Assembly (NCBI GenBank): GCA_963749905.1 | Contig: CAVVOF010000004.1 | Location: forward strand, 1 to 64,000 | Reading direction: 5' to 3' | DNA: 64,000 bases | Source of the DNA: UBA10649 sp963749905 | GTDB taxonomy: Bacteria > Actinomycetota > Actinomycetes > S36-B12 | Shown: in pieces, positions 46,342-55,007 of the stretch | How positions within the stretch are numbered: the first letter of the stretch is position 1 | Layout: each line of letters begins with the position of its first letter | The notes under the pieces: generated by a model | What the model was told of the DNA's origin: nothing | The model's input: only the letters and a program-made list of their open reading frames with translations | The model's database searches: none | Translations under genes and position numbers: made by a program

Positions 46342-46596
46342 ATGGACTGGCGCCACGAGGCCGCCTGCCGTGACGAGGATCCTGAGCTCTTCTTCCCGAT
46401 CGGCAACACCGGCCCGGCCCTCGTCCAGATCGAGGAGGCTCGGGCGGTCTGCCGACGCTGCCCCGTCGTCGATGAATGCCTGCGCTGGGCGCTCGAGACC
46501 GGCCAGGATGCCGGCGTCTGGGGCGGCCTGAGCGAGGACGAGCGGCGCGCCCTCAAGCGCCGCAACGCCCGCCTGCGCGCCCGCAGCAACGCCTAG
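46342..46596 (+). CDS. whiB1: WhiB-family iron-sulfur transcription factor, WhiB1-like
   Basis: 84 residues. Four Cys ligands of the [4Fe-4S] cluster: Cys9, Cys37, Cys40, Cys46 (CRRCPVVDEC), then GVWGGLSEDERR and a basic DNA-binding tail (LKRRNARLRARSNA). WhiB1 is essential in mycobacteria, binds the primary sigma factor and reacts with nitric oxide. GGAGG lies 7 nt before the ATG. Neighbours (lipid kinase, pdtaS) match the mycobacterial whiB1 locus. Confidence 0.95.
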   Translation: MDWRHEAACRDEDPELFFPIGNTGPALVQIEEARAVCRRCPVVDECLRWALETGQDAGVWGGLSEDERRALKRRNARLRARSNA

Positions 46597-46633
46597 TCGC
46601 CACCCCGCCCGGACGGGCACCCTCGCGCGTCGC

Positions 46634-48094
46634 TCACAGCGGCGGCAGCGGAACCTCCACCCGAACCTGCGTACCCGAGTCCTCTGCCCGCTCGATCCGG
46701 CACACGCCTCGTAGGTCCCCCGTGGCCAGGGACTGGACGATGCTCAAGCCCAGGCCGGTCTGCTGCGGGTCGAAGTCGGGCGGCAGCCCCTTCCCGTCGT
46801 CGCGCACGGTCAGGATCAGGTCCCGGGTGCCGCGCGCCACGACCACCGTCACCGTCTCGGCCTCGGCGTGCTCGACCGCGTTGTTCAGCAGTTCCGAGAC
46901 GATCATCGCCAGCGGGGTGGCCAGGTCCGCCGGCAACGACCCGCATGAGCCGACCCGGCGCACCGTCGGGGGAAGGCGGTCGGCCGTCTCGTAGGCAGGC
47001 GCCAGGTCCCGTACGAGGGCCAGGATCCGGTCGGCGATCTCGTCGAAGTCGACGAGCTCCCCCACCTCCGCCGACAAGGACTCGTGGACGACGGCGATGG
47101 CGGCGACCCGCAGCTCCGCCTCGGCGAGTGCTTCGCGGGCCTCCTCGGTGCTGGCCCGGCGTGCTTGCAGCCGCAGCATGGCCGCCACCGTCTGCAGGTT
47201 GTTCTTGACCCGGTGGTGGATCTCGCGGATCGTCGCGTCCTTGCTCAGCAGCGCCCGCTCGCGCCGGCGCAGGTCCGTGACGTCCTGGAGGAACAGCACC
47301 GCGCCGGTGCGGGTCGTGCCACGGACGAGCGGGATGCCGCGCAGCAGGACGGTGGCCGCGGGGTTCTCGATGTCGGCGCGGCCCGCCGCCCGGCCCGCCG
47401 CGACAGCCGTCAGGGCCTCGTCCATGCGCCCCGGACGGTGGGACAGGCGGACCGCGATCTCGTGGAAGACCGTGCCGATGACATCGCGAGCCAGACCGAG
47501 GCGCCGCAGCGCGCTGATCGCGTTCGGGCTCGCGTAGGTGACCACGCCCCGGTCGTCCAGCCGGATGAGGCCATCCCCCACGCGCGGGGTCTCCGTGGTG
47601 TCGGACGCGGTCTCCAGCACCGGGAAGTCACCCTGCACGAGCATGGCGAGCAGGTCGTCGGCCGTGGTCAGGTAGGTCTCCTCCAGTCGCCCCGGGGTGC
47701 GCGGTGCCCCCGGCGCGTGGCGGGCCAGCACCGCGATGACGCGTTCGCCGCGCCGGATCGGGTAGGCCTCGGTGCCGGTGGGCAGCCACGCGTGCGGCAG
47801 GCCGCGCGCCGTGATCGGCCGGCCGAACGCGGCCGCCTGGTCCAGCTGCGGATGCCGGCCCCGAGGCGCGAACGTGCCGACGAGGTCATCGGGCACCACG
47901 GTCGAGGTCGTGGACGGGCGCACCTGCGCGAGCACCACCAGCCCCGCCTCGTTCCAGGTCGGCGCCCAGAGCACGAGATCGCCCATCGCCAGATCGGCGA
48001 TGAGCGACCACTCCTCGACCACCTCGGACAGCTCGGCGATGTCCTCGGTGGACAGGTCCGTCCGATCCCGGGCAAGCCGCGTCAAGATCCCCAC
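46634..48094 (-). CDS. pdtaS: Cytosolic sensor histidine kinase PdtaS
   Basis: 486 residues; M. tuberculosis PdtaS is about 500. A GAF-like N-terminal domain (about 1-150), a PAS domain (GDGLIRLDDRGVVTYASPNA, about 190-300), HisKA_2 with phospho-acceptor in REIHHRVKNNLQTVAAMLRLQ, and a HATPase domain (SELLNNAVEHA, DDGKGLPPDF, GLGLSIVQSL). It signals to the RNA-binding antiterminator PdtaR, which is not in the window. GTG at 48094 is 8 nt after TATCGT (48108-48103), giving a leader of about two bases. Confidence 0.94.
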   Translation of the reverse strand: MGILTRLARDRTDLSTEDIAELSEVVEEWSLIADLAMGDLVLWAPTWNEAGLVVLAQVRPSTTSTVVPDDLVGTFAPRGRHPQLDQAAAFGRPITARGLPHAWLPTGTEAYPIRRGERVIAVLARHAPGAPRTPGRLEETYLTTADDLLAMLVQGDFPVLETASDTTETPRVGDGLIRLDDRGVVTYASPNAISALRRLGLARDVIGTVFHEIAVRLSHRPGRMDEALTAVAAGRAAGRADIENPAATVLLRGIPLVRGTTRTGAVLFLQDVTDLRRRERALLSKDATIREIHHRVKNNLQTVAAMLRLQARRASTEEAREALAEAELRVAAIAVVHESLSAEVGELVDFDEIADRILALVRDLAPAYETADRLPPTVRRVGSCGSLPADLATPLAMIVSELLNNAVEHAEAETVTVVVARGTRDLILTVRDDGKGLPPDFDPQQTGLGLSIVQSLATGDLRGVCRIERAEDSGTQVRVEVPLPPL

Positions 48095-48141
48095 GAGCGC
48101 TGACGATACGCCGATGCGCCACCGCCGCCCGACCGGCCGGA

Positions 48142-49794
48142 CTACCAGAAGTGCAGGCGCGAAATCGGCGTGTTTGCGACCGGTTCCATGGTGAGCAGCT
48201 CGCCGTTCCACCGGACCTCGGAGCCGTCGTCGGCCACCCGCACGGCACCCGTGACGCCGTTGCGGACCAGGTCGGCGCCGGACAGGTCCCGGCACCCCTG
48301 GACCGCCACCAGCCGGCGGCTGCCGGGGGCCGGCGTGGCGGCCACGGCGGCGCGGTTCGAGAAGATCACGGACAGGTCGGATGCGGTCGCGCCCAGCGCC
48401 CCGTACTGCGGGCCGAGCACGAGCGGCTCCGCGGAGTCGATGCTGGCGTTCGGGTCGCCGGTGACCCCCCATGCCGGGAATCCGCCCTTGATGACGAGCT
48501 GCGGCTTGGCCGCGAAGGACTCCGGTCGCCACAGCACGATGTCGGCGAGGTGCCCGACGGCCAGCCGACCCACCTCGTGCACCAGGCCGTGCACGATCGC
48601 CGGGTTCACGGTGATCTTCGCGAGGTAGCGCAGGATGCGCTCGTTGTCGTCGCTCAGCCCCTCGCGCTCGGGGTCGAGACCGGCGAGCACGCCCGCGAGG
48701 GCGAAGGTCCGCCACCACGTCTCGCCCGCGCGCCCCATCCCCTGCGCGTCGGACGAGGTCACGCCGATGACCCCCAGGTCATGCAGTCGGCCCTCCGCCG
48801 CCATGGTCACCCCGCGCACGCGGGACCGGGCGATGTGGATGTCGCTGTCGTTGTCGGGGTTCATGCCGTGCGAGAGCAGGATCATGTCGACGTGCTCGGC
48901 GACGGCGTTGACGCCGTAGGGCAGGGTGGGATTGGTCGACGAGGCGAGGATGTTGGGCACCCCGGCGAGCTCGAGCACGTTGGGAGCGTGCCCGCCGCCA
49001 CAGCCCTCGACGTGGTACGCGTGCAGGACCCGGCCGTCGAGCACGGCCAGGGTGTCGCGGACCGAGAGGGTCTCGTTGAGCCCGTCGGTGTGCAGGGCGA
49101 CCTGGAGGTCGTGCTCGTCGGCCACGCGCAGCGCCGTGTCGATCGTGCTCAGGGTGGCGCCGGTGTCCTCGTGCACCTTCAGCCCGCACACGTGCGCCTC
49201 GACCGCCTCCCGGATCGCCGCATCCCGCGATGACGAGCCGCGGCCGAGCAGGCCGACGTTCACGGGGAACGCCTCCATGGCGCGCAGGCCCCGCTCCAGC
49301 ACCCAGGCGGAGCCCATGCCGACGCCCCACATCGGCCCGGCCTCCTGGCCGATCACGGTGGTGACGCCGGAGGACAGCTCCGCCTCGAACACCCGCGGGC
49401 TGAGGGTGTGCACATGCGTGTCGATGCCGCCGGGCGTCGCGATGAGACCGTCGCCATCGATCACCACCGTGCCGGTGCCCACGACGATGTCGACATCGTC
49501 GGCGGTGTCCGGGTTGCCGGCCTTGCCGATGCCGCTGATCCGCCCTTCGCGGATGCCGATGCTCGCCACCCGCACCCCGTCCACGGGATCGAGGACGACG
49601 ACGTTGGTGATCAGGACGTCGCATGACTCGCGTGCCGAGAGCGCACGGAGGCCGATGCCGTCGCGACCGGTCTTCGCGAACCCGACCCGCAGCTCGTCCC
49701 CGGTGTCGGCGACCCGAGCGGTGATCCGCAGGCGCAGCCGGGTGTCCCCCAGCTCCAGCACATCGCCGACCGTCGGTCCGTACTCGCCACTCAT
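48142..49794 (-). CDS. ureC: Urease alpha subunit-like protein, Ser in place of flap Cys
   Basis: 550 residues, near full urease alpha length. Nickel ligands and catalytic residues by alignment with Klebsiella UreC: His127/His129 (134/136), carbamylated Lys206 (217), His208 (219), His235 (246), His261 (272), His309 (320), Asp349 (360). The flap Cys319 is Ser308 (LLSHGMNP instead of VCHHLDP), and HEDWGAT is HEDTGAT. The fold is intact but the substrate may not be urea. ATG at 49794 overlaps the ureAB stop. No ureD, E, F or G genes are in the window, though nickel is used by SodN at 40208. Confidence 0.88.
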   Translation of the reverse strand: MSGEYGPTVGDVLELGDTRLRLRITARVADTGDELRVGFAKTGRDGIGLRALSARESCDVLITNVVVLDPVDGVRVASIGIREGRISGIGKAGNPDTADDVDIVVGTGTVVIDGDGLIATPGGIDTHVHTLSPRVFEAELSSGVTTVIGQEAGPMWGVGMGSAWVLERGLRAMEAFPVNVGLLGRGSSSRDAAIREAVEAHVCGLKVHEDTGATLSTIDTALRVADEHDLQVALHTDGLNETLSVRDTLAVLDGRVLHAYHVEGCGGGHAPNVLELAGVPNILASSTNPTLPYGVNAVAEHVDMILLSHGMNPDNDSDIHIARSRVRGVTMAAEGRLHDLGVIGVTSSDAQGMGRAGETWWRTFALAGVLAGLDPEREGLSDDNERILRYLAKITVNPAIVHGLVHEVGRLAVGHLADIVLWRPESFAAKPQLVIKGGFPAWGVTGDPNASIDSAEPLVLGPQYGALGATASDLSVIFSNRAAVAATPAPGSRRLVAVQGCRDLSGADLVRNGVTGAVRVADDGSEVRWNGELLTMEPVANTPISRLHFW

Positions 49795-50552
49795 CGGCCC
49801 GCCTCCGCTCGTCGGGCCATGACCTCGGCCACGGCGCGCTCGGCGCCGGCCGGGTCGTTGACCGGCTGGCCGTCCACCTCGTCCAGGTAGCCGCACGCCC
49901 GCAGGGTCTCGAGCGCCCGGCTGCGCACGGCCGGGTCGTCCAACGGCCCGTCGACGGTGCCGGAGTTGCCCACCACGATCCGTGCACCCTCGATCGGGCG
50001 GCTGGGCAGGATGACCGACTCACCCGGACGGATCCATACGGTCTGGCCCGTGTCGATGGCCGGCCGGCGGCCGAACGCGGCCGCGCGGTCCAGCCGCAGC
50101 CGGGGATTGACCTCGGCCAGGTGGATGTGGGACGTGAGCCCGATCGCCGTCGGCGCCTCGTTGGTGACTCGCACGTCGAGGAGGCCGTCCACCACCTCGA
50201 CCTGTTCGCTGGTCACCGGGCTCGCGGGCCCTGCGGACCCCGCCTCCGCTGCCCGGAAGGGGTCCTTGACGACAACCAGTCGCGTGCCGTCGTCGAACCG
50301 CGCCTCCACCCGCACCTCGGTGAGGACGGCGGGGACCTCCTCCAGCACGTCGTCGAACGTCAGCAGGTCGCGGGCGAGGTCCCGGGCCTCGATCAGGCCG
50401 CGGCCGTCCCGCGCCCACTCGCAGACGGCGTCGGCGATGAGTGCCTGCGCCTCCGGGACGTTCAGCCGCAGCCCGCGCTCGCGGCGTCGCAGGGCGAGCT
50501 GTGCCTCGAGGAACAGGAGCAGTCGATCGGACTCGCCCGGTGTCAATGCCAT
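49791..50552 (-). CDS. ureAB: Fused urease gamma-beta subunit-like protein
   Basis: 253 residues. The first 100 are UreA-like (LTPGESDRLLLFLEAQLALRRRERGLRLN, EARDLARDLLTFDDVLEEVP); from about 125 UreB-like (VTNEAPTAIGLTSHIHLAEVNPRLRLDRAAAFGRRP, then the RIVVGNSG strand). Gamma-beta fusions occur in Helicobacter and some actinobacteria. A C-terminal extension (RACGYLDEVDGQ onward) is not usual. ATG at 50552 follows GGAGG and is one base from the upstream stop; ATGA overlap with ureC. Confidence 0.88.
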   Translation of the reverse strand: MALTPGESDRLLLFLEAQLALRRRERGLRLNVPEAQALIADAVCEWARDGRGLIEARDLARDLLTFDDVLEEVPAVLTEVRVEARFDDGTRLVVVKDPFRAAEAGSAGPASPVTSEQVEVVDGLLDVRVTNEAPTAIGLTSHIHLAEVNPRLRLDRAAAFGRRPAIDTGQTVWIRPGESVILPSRPIEGARIVVGNSGTVDGPLDDPAVRSRALETLRACGYLDEVDGQPVNDPAGAERAVAEVMARRAEAGR

Positions 50553-50553
50553 G

Positions 50554-52161
50554 TCAGCCTCCGTGAGTCCGTCGTCCGTCGCACCAGGTCCCGAGCACCT
50601 CGATGCCGGCGATCCCCATCGCTTCGACGCCGCGGGGATCAGCGTCCAGCAGGACCACGTCGGCGCGGTGGCCGGGGACGAGGCGGCCACCTCGCGCGTC
50701 GCCGGCCTGGTCGGCGACGGCGGCGGTGTAGGCCACCAGCGCCTCCTCGACGGTGACCCGCTCCTCCGGCATCCACGGCGGGTGATCGGCCTGCGCCTGA
50801 CGCGTGACCGCGACCTGGATGCCATCCAGGGGGACGGGGGTGCTGACCGGCCAGTCGCTGCCGAAGGACACCGTGGCGCCACTGTCCAGCATCGAGCGGA
50901 GCTGGTACTGGCGTTGGGTCCGCTCGTGACCGAGGCGCGGCGCGGACAGCTGCTCCTGGCAGCTGTCCCACTGCGCCCAGTACGGCTCGAAGTTGGCGAC
51001 GACGCCCAGCCGCGCGAATCGCGGCAGGTCAGCAGGATCGATCAGTTGAGCATGGGCGATGGTCGCGCGCGCACCTGAGCGACCCCGGACGGCGGCACCC
51101 CGCTCCACGGCGTCGAGGGCGGTGCGCACGCCCGCATCCCCGATCGCGTGGATGTGCGGCGCGAACCCGCGGGCCGCGACCGCCTCGACGGCGACGGCCA
51201 ACTCCTCTGCATCCCAGTTCGGCAGTCCCCGGGAGTGCGGGCAGTCGTGGTACGGCTCCAGCAGGGCCCCGGTCCCGGACTCGATCACGCCGTCGGCGAA
51301 GAACTTCACCGTCCCCGCGGACAGCTGCCCGGACGCCTCCCCGGTCACGCGGGCGCGGGCGGACTCGAAGGCCTCCAGCTGGTCGCGCCACGAGTTCGGG
51401 TCGCACCACAGGGCCAGGTCGGCCCGCACGGGAAGCGGTCCCGCGCGAAGCGCGTCGAGCCACGCGTCGACATCCGCCGGCTCGACCCACGCGTCCTGCA
51501 CCCAGGCGATCCCCGACGCCGCCATCGTGCGGGTCGCCGCGGCCAGGGCGGCCACCCCCTGATCCGTGGTGCGCGGCGGCAGCAGCGCGTACACCGGGCG
51601 CCAGGCACCCCACTCGCGCAGCGTGCCCACCGGCGATCCGTCCGCGTCCCGCACGATCCGTCCGTCAGGCGGGTCAGGGGTCGCGGCCGTGTAGCCCACC
51701 CGGCGCAATGCCTCCGAGTTGACCCAGACCGTGTGGTAGTCGCTGGCCCGCAGCGCCACGGGTCGATCCGCCACCACGGCGTCCAGCCACTCGGCCCGGA
51801 ACACGCCCTCGGGGGCAAGCGCCGCGTCGAAGCCCTCGCCGCGGACCCACGGTTCGTCGGGGTGCTCCGCGGCCCAGGAGGCGACCGCCGCGGCCGCTTC
51901 GTCGATCGATGTCGCCGCGCCAACGGGCGCGAACATCGCCTCGAGCCCGGCGGCCAGCGGGTGCGCATGACCGTCGCGGAACGCCGGACCGACGAAGCCC
52001 CCCGCACCGTCGACGACGATGTCGGCGGCGACCGACATCGCCTCGTCTCCGAGGGCGATGACCCCGTGCTCGTCGAAGGCCAGCGCGGACTGCTCGGCGG
52101 TCCCCGCCGGGCTCGGTCGGCCCGTCCAGACGGCCGCGTTCTCGATGCGCGTGATCGGCAC
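50554..52161 (-). CDS. YtcJ-like amidohydrolase
   Basis: 535 residues. GPAFRDGHAHPLAAGLEA has the HxH metal motif, VKFFADGVIESGTGALLEPY is the YtcJ/Amidohydro_3 hallmark, and later HIHAIGD, AHAQLIDP and FGSDWPVS supply remaining ligands. No signal peptide. It likely hydrolyses an N-substituted amide, carbamate or formamide. First gene of an operon with ureAB and ureC, so its product could be the substrate of the urease-like enzyme. GTG at 52161 is 12 nt after TAGCCT (52173-52168, minus strand): leaderless. Confidence 0.9.
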   Translation of the reverse strand: MPITRIENAAVWTGRPSPAGTAEQSALAFDEHGVIALGDEAMSVAADIVVDGAGGFVGPAFRDGHAHPLAAGLEAMFAPVGAATSIDEAAAAVASWAAEHPDEPWVRGEGFDAALAPEGVFRAEWLDAVVADRPVALRASDYHTVWVNSEALRRVGYTAATPDPPDGRIVRDADGSPVGTLREWGAWRPVYALLPPRTTDQGVAALAAATRTMAASGIAWVQDAWVEPADVDAWLDALRAGPLPVRADLALWCDPNSWRDQLEAFESARARVTGEASGQLSAGTVKFFADGVIESGTGALLEPYHDCPHSRGLPNWDAEELAVAVEAVAARGFAPHIHAIGDAGVRTALDAVERGAAVRGRSGARATIAHAQLIDPADLPRFARLGVVANFEPYWAQWDSCQEQLSAPRLGHERTQRQYQLRSMLDSGATVSFGSDWPVSTPVPLDGIQVAVTRQAQADHPPWMPEERVTVEEALVAYTAAVADQAGDARGGRLVPGHRADVVLLDADPRGVEAMGIAGIEVLGTWCDGRRTHGG

Positions 52162-52240
52162 GGACCGAGGCTAGCGGTCCCCGTGTCGCGCGAACCGGCC
52201 ATCGCGCAGGCGCAGATGAGCCATGCGCGATAGTTGCTCC

Positions 52241-52741
52241 GTGCCGCAGCCGCTGGTGATCCGATCCGCCGAGGAGAGTGATCTCGCCGAGGCCGGGCGG
52301 ATCTGCGTGGCCGCCTACGACCTCGCCGGACAGCTGGAACCGGGATCGCCATACGTCGCCACGCTGCTGGACACGCCCACCCGCGCTCGGGACTCGCTGC
52401 TCCTCGTGGCGGAGCGCGCCGGCCGGGTGGTCGGCACCGTCACCATCTGCCTGCCGGGGTCCACGTCCGCGGAGATCGGCGGCGCAGACGAGGTGGAGTT
52501 CCGCTTCCTCGCGGTGGACCCGGCCGCCCAGGGCACCGGCGTGGGGGCGGCGCTCGTGGCCGCCTGCGAGGAGCATGCCCGTGCCACGGGTGCACGGGCA
52601 CTGGCCATCTGCGTCCGCGACACCAACGTGGGCGCGGCGGCGATGTACGAGGGGATGGGCTTCGTCCGGGTGCCCGAGCGGGACTGGTCCCCGCGCCCGG
52701 GTGTGGACCTGCTGGCGCTCACCCGTCCGGTCGGCGGCTGA
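52241..52741 (+). CDS. GNAT acetyltransferase
   Basis: 166 residues. IRSAEESDLAEAGRICVAAY, then EFRFLAVDPAAQGTGVGAALVAACEEHA (acetyl-CoA loop QGTGVG) and NVGAAAMYEGMGFVRVPERDW are standard GNAT blocks. Substrate unknown. GTG at 52241 is chosen because GATAGT lies 12-7 nt before it, a near-fit to the leaderless pattern; ATG at 52223 is the alternative. Part of the material between pdtaS and the biotin carrier gene. Confidence 0.88.
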   Translation: MPQPLVIRSAEESDLAEAGRICVAAYDLAGQLEPGSPYVATLLDTPTRARDSLLLVAERAGRVVGTVTICLPGSTSAEIGGADEVEFRFLAVDPAAQGTGVGAALVAACEEHARATGARALAICVRDTNVGAAAMYEGMGFVRVPERDWSPRPGVDLLALTRPVGG

Positions 52742-52752
52742 GGCCGCGCCTG

Positions 52753-52968
52753 TCAGAGCAGGATGGCCAGGATGTCGCCCTCCCGGACGACGTCGCCGGG
52801 GACCACGCTGATCTCGGTGACGGTGCCCGCGACCTCGACGACGACCGGGATCTCCATCTTCATGGACTCGAGGATCACCAGCGTGTCACCCACGATGACC
52901 TGATCGCCGACCTGCACGATGACCGAGTGCACCGAGGCCACCATCTCGGCCCGGATCGTCTGCTCCAC
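52753..52968 (-). CDS. Single-domain biotin carrier protein
   Basis: 71 residues, entirely one biotinyl domain with the biotinylation motif ESMKMEI (Lys37). M. tuberculosis TB7.3 (Rv3221c) has the same length and locus. Such free carriers may serve an acyl-CoA carboxylase, though none is nearby. GTG at 52968 follows AAGGGAG. Between pdtaS and rsrA as in mycobacteria, but with inserted genes on both sides. Confidence 0.92.
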   Translation of the reverse strand: MEQTIRAEMVASVHSVIVQVGDQVIVGDTLVILESMKMEIPVVVEVAGTVTEISVVPGDVVREGDILAILL

Positions 52969-53061
52969 TGCGTCTCCCTTTCGCCCCGTCTGCGCGAAGG
53001 CTAGTGGCCGCCCGCGACCGCGCGGTAGTGGGCGGTGCGGAACGTCGGATCCCGAATCCAC

Positions 53062-53088
53062 GGGAATATACCTACGACACCGTAAGTT
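53062..53088 (+). promoter_or_regulatory. SigR-type promoter of the 53134 hydrolase
   Basis: GGGAAT (53062-53067), 18 nt, GTT (53086-53088), matching the SigR/SigH consensus GGAAT-N18-GTT. Start near 53095 would leave a leader of about 40 nt with GGGAGG before the ATG. The genes for SigR and its anti-sigma factor lie about 1 kb away. Confidence 0.6.
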
Positions 53089-53106
53089 ACGGTATAGTAA
53101 GTTACT
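53079..53106. promoter_or_regulatory. Two overlapping-phase palindromes with GTAAGTTAC cores
   Basis: ACCGTAAGTTACGGT (53079-53093, perfect 7-bp arms) and AGTAAGTTACT (53096-53106, 5-bp arms) have centres 15 bp apart. They cover the GTT of the SigR-type promoter and a TATAGT -10 (53093-53098). Form and size suit a TetR-type repressor; none is in the window. Confidence 0.6.
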
Positions 53107-53133
53107 GACCAGTAGAGCTCGAGGGAGGTCCCC

Positions 53134-54009
53134 ATGACCCCGTCCCCCACTGCCGATCCGGTGCGGCGGCTGGTGCCGTTGCACGGTCGCGCGCTGGCCT
53201 ACCGCCAGCTGCCGGGCGACCGGCCCGAGCGCACGCCGATCCTGCTGGTGCACGGCATCGGCTCCAGCTCCGACACCTGGGGCGACGTGCCCGAGCGCCT
53301 GGCGGCCGCGGGCGTTCCCGTTATCGCAGTGGACCTGCCAGGGCACGGCGAGTCGTCCAAGGAGCCGGGCGACTACAGCCTCGGCTCACTCGCGTCGACC
53401 CTGCGGGACCTGCTGGACCACCTCGGTGTCGAGCGCGTCCACCTGGTGGGCCACTCGCTCGGCGGCGGCGTGTCGATGCAGTTCCAGTACCAGTTCCCGG
53501 ATCGAGTCGAGCGCATGGTGCTGGAGTCCAGTGGCGGCCTCGGCGAGGAGACCTTCAGCGGCCTGCGCGCCGCGACGCTCCCCGGCTCCGAGCTCGCCAT
53601 CCGCTGGGCCATCAACGACCGGACGCTCGGCGCGGCCACCTGGGTCGGCACCCAGCTCGGCCGGATAGGAGTGAAGCCGCACGCACTGAGTCCACGCGCT
53701 CTCGAGACCGTGTCCTGGCTGGGCGAGGACGACCGACGCGCCGCCTTCCTGGCCACCCTTCGCAGCGTCGTGGGCGTTCGCGGCCAGCGGGTGTCCGCCC
53801 TCGACAAGCTGCACCTCATGGAGGGCACCCGCATCCTGATCATCTGGGGCGACCAGGACCCGATGATCCCGCTCAAGCACGGCGAGCAGGCACACGACCT
53901 GCTGCCCGGCAGCACCTTCATCGTCTTCCCGGGGGCCACCCACGAGCCGCATGTGCACGATCCCGCGCGGTTCACCGAGGTACTGCTCGCGCACCTGTCC
54001 TCGGACTAG
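53134..54009 (+). CDS. Alpha/beta hydrolase
   Basis: 291 residues. LLVHGIGSSSDTWGDVPERLA, DLPGHGESSK, VGHSLGGGVSMQF with nucleophile Ser, IIWGDQDPMIPLKH with Asp and PGATHEPHV with His. Epoxide-hydrolase/haloperoxidase-type fold; the substrate is unknown. GGGAGG before the ATG. Upstream are a SigR-type promoter and a pair of palindromes, so it may be a thiol-stress gene with a second layer of repression. Convergent with rsrA. Confidence 0.9.
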   Translation: MTPSPTADPVRRLVPLHGRALAYRQLPGDRPERTPILLVHGIGSSSDTWGDVPERLAAAGVPVIAVDLPGHGESSKEPGDYSLGSLASTLRDLLDHLGVERVHLVGHSLGGGVSMQFQYQFPDRVERMVLESSGGLGEETFSGLRAATLPGSELAIRWAINDRTLGAATWVGTQLGRIGVKPHALSPRALETVSWLGEDDRRAAFLATLRSVVGVRGQRVSALDKLHLMEGTRILIIWGDQDPMIPLKHGEQAHDLLPGSTFIVFPGATHEPHVHDPARFTEVLLAHLSSD

Positions 54010-54018
54010 CAGAGGGGA

Positions 54019-54300
54019 CTACTCCCCGTACTCAGTCGAGCGGTAGGTGATGGAGATCTGCCGGATCCGCGTGACGATCTGGATGCGCAGCCGCTCGGGC
54101 GCCATGTCGCAGGCGCAGGACCGATGAACCAGCGCCTTGACCGCCTGCTCGAGGCCGAACTGCCGCAGGCACGGACTGCACTCGTCGAGGTGCTGGACGA
54201 TCCGCGCCCGATCGGCGTCGGAGATCTCACCGTCGAGGAACTCATAGACCTGCGCGAGCACATCAGCGCAGTCCATCTCGTGGGGGCGTCCGCAGCTCAT
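54019..54300 (-). CDS. rsrA: Mycothiol-system anti-sigma factor (RsrA/RshA)
   Basis: 93 residues. Zinc-binding Cys11, His37, Cys41 and Cys44 (HLDECSPC) occupy the same numbers as in Streptomyces coelicolor RsrA. Disulfide stress releases zinc and frees SigR. Further Cys in HRSCACD. ATGA overlap with sigR ensures coupled synthesis. Confidence 0.95.
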   Translation of the reverse strand: MSCGRPHEMDCADVLAQVYEFLDGEISDADRARIVQHLDECSPCLRQFGLEQAVKALVHRSCACDMAPERLRIQIVTRIRQISITYRSTEYGE

Positions 54301-54923
54301 GCGCCCTCCCCCGAATCCGCTGCCGTCGCGGCCGGGATCAGCCCGCGCTCGACGGCGTAGTCCTCCAGCAGGGTGCGCAGCTGCTTGCGCCCCCGGTGCA
54401 GCCGCGACATGACCGTGCCCACCGGCGTGTCCATGATCTCGGCGATCTCCTTGTACGCGAACCCCTCGACATCGGCGAGGTAGACCGCCATCCGGAAGTC
54501 CTCGGGCAGGGCGGCGAGCGCATCGACCACGTCCTGGTCGGCCAGTCGGTCGAGTGCCTCGACCTCGGCGGAGCGCAGGCCCCGGGAGTCGTGGCTCTCG
54601 ACCTCGTGCAGCTGCCAGTCGGTGAGGTCGTCGCCGCCACGCTGGATGGGCTGACGCTGCCGCTTGCGGTAGATGTTGATGTAGGTGTTCGTCAGGATCC
54701 GGAACAGCCATGCCTTCAGGTTGGTGCCGTCGGTGAAGGAGTCGAAGGCGGCGAAGGCCTTCAGGTACGTCTCCTGGACCAGGTCCTCGGCATCGGCCGG
54801 GTTGCGGGTCATCCGCATCGCCGCCCCGTACAGGGGGTCGAGGTACTGCAGGGCGTCACGCTCGAAGCGGGCCAGCTTCTCCTGGTCCACCGGTGCGGCC
54901 GCGCCACTGTCCTCGTCGCTCAT
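54297..54923 (-). CDS. sigR: ECF sigma factor SigR/SigH
   Basis: 208 residues. Region 2 (YLDPLYGAAMRMTRNPADAEDLVQETYLKAFAAFDSF, then WLFRILTNTYINIYRK) and region 4 (LPEDFRMAVYLADVEGFAYKEIAEIMDTPVGTVMSRLHRGRKQL). Directs the thiol-oxidative stress response. ATG at 54923; TAGGCT ends 8 nt before it, a near-leaderless start, and GGGAAT-N18-GTT further upstream is a SigR-type promoter for autoregulation. Order sigR-rsrA is as in mycobacteria and Streptomyces. Confidence 0.95.
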   Translation of the reverse strand: MSDEDSGAAAPVDQEKLARFERDALQYLDPLYGAAMRMTRNPADAEDLVQETYLKAFAAFDSFTDGTNLKAWLFRILTNTYINIYRKRQRQPIQRGGDDLTDWQLHEVESHDSRGLRSAEVEALDRLADQDVVDALAALPEDFRMAVYLADVEGFAYKEIAEIMDTPVGTVMSRLHRGRKQLRTLLEDYAVERGLIPAATAADSGEGA

Positions 54924-55007
54924 CGACGACGAGCCTAGCCCGATGGCTCCGCCACGCAGGGTCGGGTGACCGTCATCCGACGGGGCGATTAGTCGCACAC
55001 GGGCAGC

